NCBI RefSeq assembly: GCF_021726475.1
Contig: NZ_JAKJRU010000003.1
Location: forward strand, 186,001 to 250,000
Direction: 5' to 3'
DNA from: Pseudomonas oligotrophica
Lineage (GTDB): Bacteria; Pseudomonadota; Gammaproteobacteria; Pseudomonadales; Pseudomonadaceae
DNA length: 64,000 nt
A model generated the notes under the pieces. It did no database searches and was not told the origin of the DNA. It saw only the letters and a list, made by a program, of their open reading frames with translations. Made by a program: the position numbers and the translations under genes. Positions 10,236-23,734 of the stretch are shown one piece after another. The stretch's first letter is position 1, and each line of letters starts with the position of its first letter.

Positions 10236-11618
10236 TCACCTCAGCGCGAGCATGCCGATATAGGTAGCCGTGCCGGCGGTATAGCCGAGGAACGCCAGCA
10301 GGCTGACCCGCTTGAGATACCAGATGAAGCTGATCTTCTCCATGCCCATCGCCGCAACCCCGGCGGCCGAGCCGATGATCAGCGTGCTGCCGCCGGTGCC
10401 GGCGCAGTAGGCCAGCAGTTCCCAGAAATTGCCGTCGACGACGAACTGGCTCAGCCAGGAGGTTTCTTGGGGCGCTGCCGCAGCCAGTACCGGCGGGCTG
10501 ACCAGCGGGTACATCTTCATCGCACCGGCGACCAGCGGCACGTTGTCGACCACCGCCGAGAGCAGGCCGATCGCGTAGTTGATCGCATAGACGTTGCCCA
10601 GCGACTCGCGCAGCAGGGTGGCGACCTGGGTCAGGTGGCCGGCGGTGGCCAGGCTGGAGACCGCCAGCAGGATGCCGAGGAAGAACAGCACGCTCGGGGT
10701 GTCCACCTTGCGCAGCACGCCGACCACGGACAGCGGGTGCTTGTCCTCGGCGTTCTTCGAGCGGTGGACGATCTCGGTGGCAACCCAGAGCACGCCAAGG
10801 CCGAAGAGGATGCCCATGTACGGCGGCAGGTGGGTGACGGTCTTGAAGACCGGGACGAACAGCAGCGAGCCGAGGCCCAGGGCCAGCACCAGGTTGCGCT
10901 CGAAGGCGGTGGTCGACGGCGGCTGCTTCTCGGCCAGGTGGGCGCGGGCGCGGGGGCGCGGGGCTTCGCCGCGCAGGCGCAGGCTGAGGATCAGCAGCGG
11001 CACCAGCAGGCAGACCATGCTCGGGATGAACAGGCCGGTGATCACGCCGGTCGCCGAGATCTGCGTGCCGATCCAGAGCATGGTGGTGGTCACGTCGCCG
11101 ATGGGCGACCAGGCACCGCCGGCGTTGGCAGCGATGACCACGATGCCGACGTACAGCCAGCGCTCGGGGCGGCCGCGGATCAGCTTGCGCAGGAGCGAGA
11201 CCATCACGATGGTGGTGGTCAGGTTGTCCAGCACCGCAGAGAGGAAGAAGGTGAGCAGGCCGACGATCCACAGCAGGTTGACGCGCTTGCGCGTCTGGAT
11301 GCGGTCGGTGATGACCTTGAAACCTTCGTGGGAGTCGATCAGCTCGACGATGGTCATGGCGCCGAGGAGGAAGAACAGGATCTCCGAGACCTCGCCAAGG
11401 TGGTGGCGCAGGGACTCGACTACCACCGCCGAGGAATCGGCCGGGTCGTGGCTGCCATGCGCCAGCAGGGGCAGGATCTGGTCCGCGCCGAGGACCAGCA
11501 CGGTCCAGGTCAGCACGGCGGTGAGAATGGCCGCGGCGGCCTTGTCTATTTTCAGGGGATGTTCGAAGGCGATACACAAGTAGCCGACAACGAACACGAT
11601 TGCCATAAGCACATACAT
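10236..11618 (-). CDS. nhaD: NhaD-type Na+/H+ antiporter
   Basis: 460 aa with about 12 membrane helices. NhaD-type features include HLGEVSEILFFLLGAMTIVELID, FLSAVLDNLTTTIVMVSLLRK, AGGAWSPIGDVTTTMLWI and LLSAVVDNVPLVAGAMKM, with paired intramembrane Asp/Asn residues. NhaD antiporters export Na+ or Li+ in exchange for protons and support salt and alkaline tolerance. A GGAG site precedes the ATG. The long upstream leader may hold regulatory structure. It is the first gene of the leftward group nhaD, winged-helix, SLC13, MFS. Confidence 0.93.
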   Translation of the reverse strand: MYVLMAIVFVVGYLCIAFEHPLKIDKAAAAILTAVLTWTVLVLGADQILPLLAHGSHDPADSSAVVVESLRHHLGEVSEILFFLLGAMTIVELIDSHEGFKVITDRIQTRKRVNLLWIVGLLTFFLSAVLDNLTTTIVMVSLLRKLIRGRPERWLYVGIVVIAANAGGAWSPIGDVTTTMLWIGTQISATGVITGLFIPSMVCLLVPLLILSLRLRGEAPRPRARAHLAEKQPPSTTAFERNLVLALGLGSLLFVPVFKTVTHLPPYMGILFGLGVLWVATEIVHRSKNAEDKHPLSVVGVLRKVDTPSVLFFLGILLAVSSLATAGHLTQVATLLRESLGNVYAINYAIGLLSAVVDNVPLVAGAMKMYPLVSPPVLAAAAPQETSWLSQFVVDGNFWELLAYCAGTGGSTLIIGSAAGVAAMGMEKISFIWYLKRVSLLAFLGYTAGTATYIGMLALR

Positions 11619-11984
11619 CGCAGGGTCTCCATCTTGAGGAACCGGCTCGAACCCGGGCGTACGCGCCCATGGCCCGTGCTGGCAGACCGAAGACCGGTGG
11701 CTGGCGTGGAGAAAGAGACGGAACCGCGGCGGGCGGACAGGGCGCGGCCGGGACGGTTGTTGGGTCAGCGACGTCGTGCGTGGTGTCGGGGCGCTGAGTC
11801 TGGGCTCATTTCAGATTGCCGAGCGACGATGAATGCCTTGCTTGTCTACCAGTTGTAATAGGGTGTGTCAGGTGCGGCATAGTGTAACAGCCCGGACGGC
11901 AAAGACTTGTCATCGATCAAGTCCGGCGCGTTTGCCCTGCGGGCTGGCGCGAAGGCCGGCTCGCAGGGCAATCCCCGGAGGGTT
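11619..11984. other. Intergenic region upstream of nhaD, downstream of valS
   Basis: 366 bp without a credible gene. Near valS it holds a strong inverted repeat (11934-11969). Further left is GACTTG-N8-CAAGTC (minus-strand reading), followed by a GC-rich stretch that would form a leader of up to about 250 nt for nhaD, including GGGCG-CGTA-CGCCC. No known riboswitch consensus was recognised, and I could not place a confident promoter. Confidence 0.5.
11934..11969 (-). terminator. Hairpin downstream of valS
   Basis: An inverted repeat with arms of about 15 nt (13 of 15 matching) and a 6-nt loop lies 15 bp past the valS stop. It has no T-run on the minus strand, so it is either a weak terminator or a 3'-end stabilising structure. 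Confidence 0.35.
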
Positions 11985-14819
11985 TCAGAGGCTGGCGATG
12001 CGGGCGCGCTGCTCGAGCAGGCTGGCGCGGGCCTGTTCGGCTTCGGCCAGCTTGGCGCGCTCCTTGTCGATCACCTGCGGCGGTGCCTTGTCGACGAAGC
12101 CGGCGTTGGCCAGCTTGCCGCCGACGCGCTGTACCTCGCCGTCCAGCCGTGCGATCTCCTTGTCCAGGCGCGCCAGCTCGGCGTCCTTGTCGATCAGCCC
12201 GGCCATCGGCACCAGCACCTGCAGGTCGCCCACCAGCGCGGTGGCAGCCAGCGGCGCGTTCTCGTCGGCAGCCAGCACGCGCACGCTCTCCAGCTTGGCC
12301 AGTTTCTTCAGCAGCGGTTCGTTGTCGGCGAGGCGGCGCAGGTCCTCGGCCGAGGCATTGGCGAGCACCACGTCGATGCGCTTGGCCATGGAGATGTTCA
12401 TCTCGCCGCGGATCTGGCGGATGCCGAGCATGAACGCCTTGACCCACTCGATATCGCCCTCGGCGGCCTCGTCGAGGCGCTCGGGGTTGAATTCCGGCCA
12501 GGGTTGCAGCATCAGCGTCGGGCCGGACTTGCCGGCCAGCGGCGCGACGCGCTGCCAGATTTCCTCGGTGATGAAGGGCATGAACGGGTGCGCCAGGCGC
12601 AGCGAGGTCTCCAGCACGCGGGCCAGGGTCCGACGGGTGCCGCGCTGGCGCTCGGTCGAGGCGTGCTCGTCCCACAGCACCGGCTTGACCAGCTCCAGGT
12701 ACCAGGCGCAGTACTCGTCCCAGATGAATTCGTAGAGCGCCTGGGCGGCGAGGTCGAAGCGGAAGGCTTCGAGCTGGCGGTTGACCTCGGCCTCGGTGCG
12801 CTGCAGCGCGGAGATGATCCAGCGGTCCACCGCCGACAGCTCCACGGGCTCGCCGTCCACCCCGGTGTCCTTGCCTTCGGTGTTTTCGAAGACGAAGTTG
12901 GCGGCGTTCCACAGCTTGTTGCAGAAGTTGCGGTAGCCCTCGACGCGGCCCATGTCGAACTTGATATCGCGGCCAGTGGAGGCCAGCGAACAGAAGGTGA
13001 AGCGCAGCGCGTCGGTGCCGTAGCTGGCGATGCCTTCGGGGAACTCGGCGTGGGTCTGCTTGGCGATCTTCTCGGCCAGCTTGGGCTGCATCATGCCGCT
13101 GGTGCGCTTGGCCAGCAGCTCGTCGAGGGTGATGCCGTCGACGATGTCCAGCGGGTCGAGCACGTTGCCCTTGGACTTGGACATCTTCTGGCCCTGGGCA
13201 TCGCGGACCAGGCCGTGAACGTAGACGGTCTTGAACGGAATCTGCCCGGTCAGGTGGGTCGACAGCATGATCATCCGGGCGACCCAGAAGAAGATGATGT
13301 CGAAGCCGGTGACCAGCACGTCGGTGGGGTGGAAGGTCTTGAGGAACTCGGTCTGCTGCGGCCAGCCGAGGGTGGAGAAGGTCCACAGGCCGGAGCTGAA
13401 CCAGGTGTCCAGCACGTCCTCGTCCTGGCGCAGCGGCTCGTCGTTGCGGATGTTGTACTTGCCGCGCACCTCGGCCTCGTCGCGGCCGACGTAGACGTTG
13501 CCGGCCTCGTCGTACCAGGCCGGGATGCGGTGGCCCCACCACAGCTGGCGGCTGATGCACCAGTCCTGGATGTCGCGCATCCAGCTGAAGTACATGTTCT
13601 CGTACTGCTTGGGCACGAACTGGATCTGCCCGCTTTCCACCGCGCGGATGGCCTTCTCGGCCAGCGGCTTGGTGGAGACGTACCACTGGTCGGTGAGCCA
13701 GGGCTCGATCACCGTGCCGGAACGGTCGCCGCGCGGCACCTTCAGCGCGTGGTCGTCGATCTTCTCGAGCAGGCCCATGGCCTCGAACTCGGCGACGATC
13801 GCCTTGCGCGCATCGAAGCGGTCCATGTGCGCATAGCCATCGGGCAGGCTCGGGTCGACGCGGTCGTTGAGGCTGCCGTCGAGGTTGAACACCTGGGCGC
13901 GGGCCAGCACGCAGGCGTTCTGGTCGAAGATGTTGATCAACGGCAGATGGTGGCGCTTGCCGACCTCGTAGTCGTTGAAGTCGTGGGCCGGGGTGATCTT
14001 CACGCAGCCGGTGCCGAACTCGCGGTCGACGTATTCGTCGGCGACGATCGGGATCAGCCGGTTGACCAGCGGCAACAGGATGTGGCGACCGATCAGGTCC
14101 TTGTAGCGTTCGTCCTCCGGATGCACGGCGACGGCGGCGTCACCGAGCATGGTTTCCGGGCGGGTGGTGGCCACGATCAGGTAGTTGAGGCCGTCGGCGG
14201 TGCGCGCATCGTCGGCCAGCGGGTAGCGCAGGTGCCAGAGATGGCCCTTCTCGTCGTGGTTCTCCACTTCGAGGTCGGAAATCGCGGTGTGCAGCTTGGT
14301 GTCCCAGTTGACCAGGCGCTTGCCGCGGTAGATCAGGCCGTCCTCGTGCAAGCGCACGAAGGCTTCCTTGACCGCTTCGGACAGGCCCTCGTCCATGGTG
14401 AAGCGCTCGCGCGACCAGTCCACCGACGAGCCCAGGCGGCGGATCTGCCGGGTGATGGTGCCGCCGGATTCCTCCTTCCACTGCCAGACCTTCTCGAGGA
14501 ACTTCTCGCGGCCCAGGTCGTGCCGGCTGACGCCCTGCGCGCCGAGCTGCCGCTCGACCACCATCTGCGTGGCGATGCCCGCATGGTCGGTGCCCGGCTG
14601 CCACAGGGTGTTGCGGCCCTGCATGCGACGCCAGCGGATCAGTGCATCCATGATCGCGTTGTTGAAGCCATGGCCCATGTGCAGGCTGCCGGTGACGTTC
14701 GGCGGCGGGATCATGATGGTGTAGGGCTCGCCGGAGCCCTGGGGGGCGAAGTAGTTGTTCGACTCCCAGGTCTGGTACCAGGAGGATTCAATGGCATGCG
14801 GCTGGTAGGTCTTGTCCAT
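11985..14819 (-). CDS. valS: Valyl-tRNA synthetase
   Basis: 944 aa, a normal length for bacterial ValRS, which charges tRNA-Val and edits mischarged threonine. The class I signature [15 protein letters not shown] (HIGH variant at 47-50) and the KMSKS loop (residues 545-549, QKMSKSKGN) are intact. The tryptophan-rich core [13 protein letters not shown] and [17 protein letters not shown] are conserved. The C-terminal coiled-coil arm ([16 protein letters not shown] onward) is present. It lies about 100 bp downstream of an uncharacterised gene in the pepA-holC-valS order typical of Pseudomonas. Confidence 0.98.
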   Translation of the reverse strand: MDKTYQPHAIESSWYQTWESNNYFAPQGSGEPYTIMIPPPNVTGSLHMGHGFNNAIMDALIRWRRMQGRNTLWQPGTDHAGIATQMVVERQLGAQGVSRHDLGREKFLEKVWQWKEESGGTITRQIRRLGSSVDWSRERFTMDEGLSEAVKEAFVRLHEDGLIYRGKRLVNWDTKLHTAISDLEVENHDEKGHLWHLRYPLADDARTADGLNYLIVATTRPETMLGDAAVAVHPEDERYKDLIGRHILLPLVNRLIPIVADEYVDREFGTGCVKITPAHDFNDYEVGKRHHLPLINIFDQNACVLARAQVFNLDGSLNDRVDPSLPDGYAHMDRFDARKAIVAEFEAMGLLEKIDDHALKVPRGDRSGTVIEPWLTDQWYVSTKPLAEKAIRAVESGQIQFVPKQYENMYFSWMRDIQDWCISRQLWWGHRIPAWYDEAGNVYVGRDEAEVRGKYNIRNDEPLRQDEDVLDTWFSSGLWTFSTLGWPQQTEFLKTFHPTDVLVTGFDIIFFWVARMIMLSTHLTGQIPFKTVYVHGLVRDAQGQKMSKSKGNVLDPLDIVDGITLDELLAKRTSGMMQPKLAEKIAKQTHAEFPEGIASYGTDALRFTFCSLASTGRDIKFDMGRVEGYRNFCNKLWNAANFVFENTEGKDTGVDGEPVELSAVDRWIISALQRTEAEVNRQLEAFRFDLAAQALYEFIWDEYCAWYLELVKPVLWDEHASTERQRGTRRTLARVLETSLRLAHPFMPFITEEIWQRVAPLAGKSGPTLMLQPWPEFNPERLDEAAEGDIEWVKAFMLGIRQIRGEMNISMAKRIDVVLANASAEDLRRLADNEPLLKKLAKLESVRVLAADENAPLAATALVGDLQVLVPMAGLIDKDAELARLDKEIARLDGEVQRVGGKLANAGFVDKAPPQVIDKERAKLAEAEQARASLLEQRARIASL

Positions 14820-14921
14820 GCGGCGGGACCCTTAAGAACGGCTGATCGGAAAAACGCGCAAGTATAAAGGCAAAACGTCGCCGCGCAGTCGCCAGCATGG
14901 TTTTGCCTCGCGACGGCCCGC

Positions 14922-15290
14922 TCAGGGGCGTGGCGTGCGTACCAGTTCCTCGACCCGGCTCTGCAGGCGGCGTCGCAGTTCGGCCTCGATCTGCGGCACG
15001 AAGTCATCGATGACTTCCTGCAGGATCAGGTCGGCGGCGTTGCGCAGTTCGTGGTCCAGGTGGCGCTCGGCCAGCGAGCGGAACGCCGTGCGCACGGCGG
15101 GCTCGCGGGGCGCCTCGGGCGGTGCGGCGGCGCTGCTGGTGGCCAGCGGGCCGGGCTCGACGATGTCCGACAGCAGCGGGATGGCGTCGGCATCGAGGTC
15201 GTCGTGGGGTTCGGCGTCGCCGAGCAGGGCGCGGATCGACTCGAGGTCGTGGAGCAGTTCGGCGGGCTTGCTTGGGGGCTTGGGGGTCAT
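14922..15290 (-). CDS. Uncharacterised protein between holC and valS
   Basis: 122 aa, no signal or membrane helix. The N-half is Pro/Ala/Asp-rich and probably disordered. The C-half (LAERHLDHELRNAADLILQ to RRRLQSRVEELVRTPRP) is a strong amphipathic helix or coiled coil. The gene order pepA-holC-this gene-valS recurs in Pseudomonas, where the product is listed as hypothetical. Position next to the clamp-loader chi subunit suggests, without proof, a replication-linked role. Confidence 0.75.
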   Translation of the reverse strand: MTPKPPSKPAELLHDLESIRALLGDAEPHDDLDADAIPLLSDIVEPGPLATSSAAAPPEAPREPAVRTAFRSLAERHLDHELRNAADLILQEVIDDFVPQIEAELRRRLQSRVEELVRTPRP

Positions 15291-15327
15291 CGCAGTGCAG
15301 TCCGGAGGTGGCGCATCCCAGCGGGGT

Positions 15328-15747
15328 TCAGAGTTCGACCCGCTTGGGGTCGTAGCCGTGCCGTCGGTACCGGCGGAAATTTTCGCGGCTGAGGGCCAGG
15401 CGTTCCGGTTCCTGGTTGACGATCTCGATCACCCGGCTGAACTGCTCCAGGTGGGCCGAGAGCGTCGGCGCGAGGTTGACCAGCAGGCCCTGCGGCTGTG
15501 CTGGCGGCTCGTCGCAACCGAGCACCACCGGCGCCTGCGGGTCTTCGAGGTAGCGCTCATGCGGGATGAAACGCTCGGCACGAAAGCGCCATAGCAGTTC
15601 GTCGAGGTGCTCGCACTGGGCGGGATCCTCGCAGCGCACGAACACGCGCAGGCCGTGTTGCCAGCCCTTGGCGGCGAGCTGGCAGGCCGCCCGCAGCCGC
15701 CCGGCCGGCTCGGCATCGGGCAGCACGTAGAACTCGACGCGGGTCAT
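15328..15747 (-). CDS. holC: DNA polymerase III chi subunit
   Basis: 139 aa. The chi family N-terminus RVEFYVLPD is followed by AACQLAAKGWQHGLRVFVRCED, LDELLWRF, RFIPHE and the C-terminal RRHGYDPKRVEL. Chi links the clamp-loader psi subunit to single-stranded DNA-binding protein during replication. The gene sits 32 bp after pepA and 37 bp before the next gene, so it is probably part of a pepA-holC-valS transcript. Confidence 0.93.
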   Translation of the reverse strand: MTRVEFYVLPDAEPAGRLRAACQLAAKGWQHGLRVFVRCEDPAQCEHLDELLWRFRAERFIPHERYLEDPQAPVVLGCDEPPAQPQGLLVNLAPTLSAHLEQFSRVIEIVNQEPERLALSRENFRRYRRHGYDPKRVEL

Positions 15748-15779
15748 TGGGCGCTGCGCCGCTCAGGCTGGCCGGGCAT

Positions 15780-18551
<2,772 letters not shown>

Positions 18552-18559
<8 letters not shown>

Positions 18560-19613
18560 GCTGGATCGCTACATCGGTATTCACGTCTTTCTCGCCATCC
18601 TGTCAGTGCTCGGGGTCATCGTCGGCCTCGCCTTGCTGTTCGCCTTCATCGACGAACTGGGCGATATCGAGGGTGGCTACGGCCTGATGCAGGCACTCGA
18701 GTACGTGGTGCTGACCACGCCGCGCCGGCTGTACGAAATGCTGCCCATGGCCGCGCTGATCGGCTGCCTGATCGGCCTGGGGACGCTGGCCAGCAACAGC
18801 GAGCTGACCATCATGCGCGCCGCCGGCGTCTCCCTGGGACGCATCGTCGTCGCGGTAATGAAGCCGATGCTGGTGCTGCTGATGGTCGGCGTGCTGATCG
18901 GCGAGTACGCCGCGCCCTGGAGCGAGGACATCGCCCAGGCACGGCGCTCCCTGGCGCAGAGCGCCGGCGAGGCGCAAAGCAGCAAGCGCGGCCTGTGGCA
19001 CCGCCAGGGCGAGGAGTTCGTGCACGTCAACGCGGTGCAGCCCGGCGGCGTGCTGGTCGGAGTGACGCGCTATCGTTTCGACGGTGAGCGGCGCCTGCAG
19101 TCGGCCAGTTTCGCCCGGCGCGCCGAATACCAGGGCGGCCACTGGCAGCTGAGCGATATCGCCACCACGCAGTTTCTCGGCGAGCGCACCGAAGTCAGCA
19201 AGGCCGCCGAGGAGCGCTGGGAGGTGCAGCTGACGCCGCAGCTGCTCGGTGTCGTGGTGGTGGAGCCGGAGGCGCTGTCGATCACCGGCCTGTGGCGCTA
19301 CATCCATTACCTGGCCGACCAGGGCCTGAGCAACGGCCGCTACTGGCTGGCGTTCTGGAGCAAGACGCTGCAGCCGCTGGTCACGGTGGCGCTGGTGCTG
19401 CTGGCGATCTCCTTCATCTTCGGCCCGTTGCGCTCGGTGACGCTCGGCCAGCGGATCTTCACCGGCGTGGTGGTGGGCTTCGTCTTTCGCATCATCCAGG
19501 ATCTGCTCGGTCCGGCGAGCCAGGTGTTCGGCTTCTCGCCGCTGCTGGCGGTGGCCCTGCCGGCGGCGCTCTGTGCGCTGATCGGCGCCTGGCTGCTGCG
19601 CCGAGCGGGGTGA
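18552..19613 (+). CDS. lptG: LPS export permease LptG
   Basis: 353 aa, partner of LptF in the LptBFG lipopolysaccharide transporter. The GTG start lies 8 bp inside lptF, indicating translational coupling. The sequence shows N-terminal helices (IHVFLAILSVLGVIVGLALLFAFIDELGD), the coupling helix SNSELTIMRAAGVSLGRIV, a periplasmic domain, and C-terminal helices (VALVLLAISFIFGPLRSVTLGQRI). A hairpin follows the stop codon. Confidence 0.95.
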
Positions 19614-19620
19614 GGGCAGG

Positions 19621-19650
19621 CCCCGCCTTGTTTGCCGGCGGGGTCTATTT
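19621..19650 (+). terminator. Terminator after lptG
   Basis: CCCCGCC, a 9-nt loop and GGCGGGG, followed by TCTATTT. It starts 8 bp after the lptG stop and overlaps the end of the convergent RDD gene. Confidence 0.5.
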
Positions 19651-20142
19651 CTTGTGGATGTTCTTCGGCAACTGCACGGCCTGGCTTTCCGAATAGATGT
19701 CGTGCCAGGTGCGCTTGTCCTTGTCCCACAGCATCCAGAAGAAGCCGAGGCCCAGGCAGAGCCACGAGAGGATCGCCAGCAGGAAGCGCAGCAGCGCCTG
19801 CCACAGGTCGATGGCGCTGCCATCCTTGTTCTGGATGCGGATCCCCCAGACTTGCATGCCGAGCGTCTGGCCGTTATGGGTCCAGAACTTGGCGAAGAAG
19901 CCGAACAGGCTGAACAGCAGCAGGGTGGAGAGCAGCGGGTCGATATCCAGTTGGCCGGCTTCGGCGAGCGTCTTCAGCTGTTCGCTGCCATACAGCAGGC
20001 GCAGGATCACCTGCTGGTAGAACAGCGTGACCACCATCATCAGGGCGATGCACAGCAGGCTGTCGTAGAACATCGCGGCGAACCGGCGGACGATGCCGGC
20101 GGCGGGAAACTGCCCCTGCGGGGTCAGCATGTGTTTGCGCAT
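19645..20142 (-). CDS. RDD family membrane protein
   Basis: 165 aa with three likely membrane helices. The RDD signature appears as GIVRRFAAMFYDSLLCIALMM (R and D residues) and TLGMQVWGIRIQNKDG, with DKRTWHDIYS near the end. The family has no settled general function; some members affect Na+ or pH homeostasis. The ATG giving MRKHML has AGAGA upstream; a TTG 15 nt earlier is an alternative. It lies downstream of the cold-shock gene but is separated by a strong terminator. Confidence 0.85.
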   Translation of the reverse strand: MRKHMLTPQGQFPAAGIVRRFAAMFYDSLLCIALMMVVTLFYQQVILRLLYGSEQLKTLAEAGQLDIDPLLSTLLLFSLFGFFAKFWTHNGQTLGMQVWGIRIQNKDGSAIDLWQALLRFLLAILSWLCLGLGFFWMLWDKDKRTWHDIYSESQAVQLPKNIHKK

Positions 20143-20192
20143 GTCGGGTCTCTGCAAGCTGGACGGCGCGTAGTGTACGAAAAGACGCGCAT

Positions 20193-20223
20193 AAAAAAGC
20201 CCCTGATGTTTCCATCAGGGGCT
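20193..20223 (-). terminator. Rho-independent terminator of the cold-shock gene
   Basis: A perfect 10-11-bp stem (GCCCCTGATG / CATCAGGGGC) with a 4-nt loop, followed on the minus strand by six T residues, 16 bp beyond the stop codon. Confidence 0.92.
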
Positions 20224-20239
20224 CTTCGAAGCCGGAGGC

Positions 20240-20452
20240 TTAGCCCAGGATCTGAACCTGGTCGGCCTGCATGCCCTTTTGACCTTGCACAGCGACGAAG
20301 CTGACCTTCTGGCCTTCCTTCAGGCTCTTGAAGCCGTTGCCTTCGATCGCGCGGAAGTGCACGAACAGATCCGGACCGCTTTCAGGAGTGATGAAACCAA
20401 AACCTTTCTCGTCGTTAAACCACTTGACGGTACCGTTCTGACGATTCGACAT
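20240..20452 (-). CDS. CspA-family cold-shock protein
   Basis: 70 aa, single cold-shock domain. RNP1 is KGFGFI (16-21) and RNP2 is LFVHF (29-33), with [12 protein letters not shown] at the start. These proteins bind single-stranded RNA/DNA and melt RNA structures. The upstream region is long and non-coding, as expected for csp genes whose 5'-UTR controls translation at low temperature. A strong terminator follows. Which paralogue (CspA, CapB or other) cannot be fixed from sequence alone. Confidence 0.95.
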   Translation of the reverse strand: MSNRQNGTVKWFNDEKGFGFITPESGPDLFVHFRAIEGNGFKSLKEGQKVSFVAVQGQKGMQADQVQILG

Positions 20453-20921
20453 GTCTTTGTATCCTTGGAACTCAAAAGTAGATTTGCCCCTGACGTGCAG
20501 GAAGCTGGAACTGGTTGCAAGGAGTAAGAGAGTCGAGCGGAGAGCGGATCTTCAGATCTACTGCACCAGGTCACGATTCAACAGCGACCCATGCAAACAC
20601 AGTGGGCACACTCTACGACAAGTCTTCGGGCAATCCAAGCCCTCGGAGCCAAGCAATTGCCCGATCGGATTGCACCTCGTCGGCGCTATGTGACATGGCC
20701 GCAGGCCGCTATCGTGCCTGGCCAGCAGGCCCGGTCTGCCAGATGCAGCTGGGCGTGCGGTGCAGCGGGGCGCTTGAGTGGCCGAGCCAGGATGCCTGGC
20801 GGATCCTGTTTTAGCTGCGCCGGAGGCTTTTATGATTCGCTCGGTCTGCCGCGGCGAAGGAGGTTCGTCGCCCCGACATGATCGCTGGTGTCTGACAGGC
20901 CACGGCCTGTCATTGATCTGA
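20453..20921. other. Non-coding leader/upstream region of the cold-shock gene
   Basis: 469 bp with no credible gene. The ORFs here have arbitrary composition and no ribosome-binding sites. The part near the cold-shock gene is its probable 5'-UTR. A 20-bp perfect palindrome, TGACAGGC-CACG-GCCTGTCA at 20893-20912, lies just beyond the tRNA-Leu 3' end and may act in tRNA transcript termination or processing, though no T-run follows it. Confidence 0.5.
20610..20638 (-). promoter_or_regulatory. Candidate sigma-70 promoter for the cold-shock gene
   Basis: On the minus strand TTGGAT, a 17-bp spacer, then TAGAGT. Predicted transcription would start near 20603, giving a leader of about 150 nt, typical of csp genes. 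The hexamers are only partial matches. Confidence 0.35.
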
Positions 20922-21008
20922 TGGTGCCCCGAGAGAGACTCGAACTCTCACGCTGTCGCCAGCGGCGGATTTTGAATCCGCTGCGTCTACCGATTCCGCC
21001 ATCGAGGC
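20922..21008 (-). tRNA. tRNA-Leu (anticodon CAA)
   Basis: 87-nt cloverleaf including an encoded CCA end. The 7-bp acceptor stem is GCCTCGA/TCGGGGC (one G-U pair), the D-arm has GGCGGAATCGGTAGAC, and the anticodon stem GCGGA/TCCGC encloses loop TTCAAAA, giving anticodon CAA that reads UUG. The long variable arm and T-arm (GAGAGTTCGAGTCTCTC) are typical of Leu tRNAs. It lies just upstream of queA on the opposite strand, as in other Pseudomonas. Confidence 0.96.
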
Positions 21009-21115
21009 ACGAGGCGGCGCAGTATAGGGACCAAGGTGCGCCTGGTCAATCGGCCGGCGTGGCCAGGGCAAGGCGTTTCGGCTAAGCTTTGCGCCCCGTT
21101 CCGAAGCCGCTCGTC

Positions 21116-23295
<2,180 letters not shown>

Positions 23296-23337
23296 CGAAT
23301 CACCTATAAAACACCTCTTCTGCAACAGGAGTGCTAC

Positions 23338-23667
23338 ATGAGCTTTCTGATTTCCGCCGCCCATGCCCAAGAGGCCGCCGCCGCTCCCGCCGGTACCGGT
23401 TTCGAGTGGGTGTTCCTGGTCGGCTTCCTGGTCATCTTCTACCTGATGATCTGGCGTCCGCAGGCCAAGCGTGCCAAGGAGCACAAGAACCTGATCGGCG
23501 GCCTGCAGAAGGGCGACGAGGTGGTGACCTCCGGTGGTATCGCCGGCAAGGTGACCAAGGTCGCCGACGACTTCGTGGTGATCGAGGTTTCCGACAATGT
23601 CGAGCTGAAGTTCCAGAAGGTGGCGATCGCCGCGACCCTGCCCAAGGGTACGCTGAAGGCCATCTGA
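23338..23667 (+). CDS. yajC: Preprotein translocase subunit YajC
   Basis: 109 aa, single membrane helix (FEWVFLVGFLVIFYLMIWRPQAKRAKEH) followed by a small cytoplasmic domain with KGDEVVTSGGIAGKVTKV. YajC associates with SecDF next to the SecYEG channel. AGGAG precedes the ATG. The order tgt-yajC-secD-secF is the common gammaproteobacterial one. Confidence 0.96.
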   Translation: MSFLISAAHAQEAAAAPAGTGFEWVFLVGFLVIFYLMIWRPQAKRAKEHKNLIGGLQKGDEVVTSGGIAGKVTKVADDFVVIEVSDNVELKFQKVAIAATLPKGTLKAI

Positions 23668-23692
23668 GCCGACTTCATCTCCACATCTACGA

Positions 23693-23713
23693 CGGGGCGC
23701 GCAAGGCGCCCCG
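23693..23713 (+). promoter_or_regulatory. GC-rich hairpin between yajC and secD
   Basis: CGGGGCGC, loop GCAAG, GCGCCCCG: a perfect 8-bp stem ending 21 bp before the secD start. No T-run follows, so it is more likely an mRNA structure affecting processing or secD translation than a terminator. Confidence 0.35.
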
Positions 23714-23734
23714 CGTCATTAGACGGGCTGTTCC

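Noticed and set aside
6725-10267. An 1180-codon rightward open frame
   Set aside because: Antisense to rlmF, two permeases and the winged-helix gene; repeated Gln/His/Arg composition without domains; a shadow of third-position GC bias.
20515-20881. Short rightward ORFs of 96-99 codons in the cold-shock upstream region
   Set aside because: No ribosome-binding sites, mixed arbitrary composition, mutually overlapping; better explained as a leader/intergenic region.
20893-21060. tRNA-Leu as an integration site of a genomic island
   Set aside because: No integrase, no direct repeat of the tRNA 3' end, and flanking genes (csp, queA) are core genes in the usual order.
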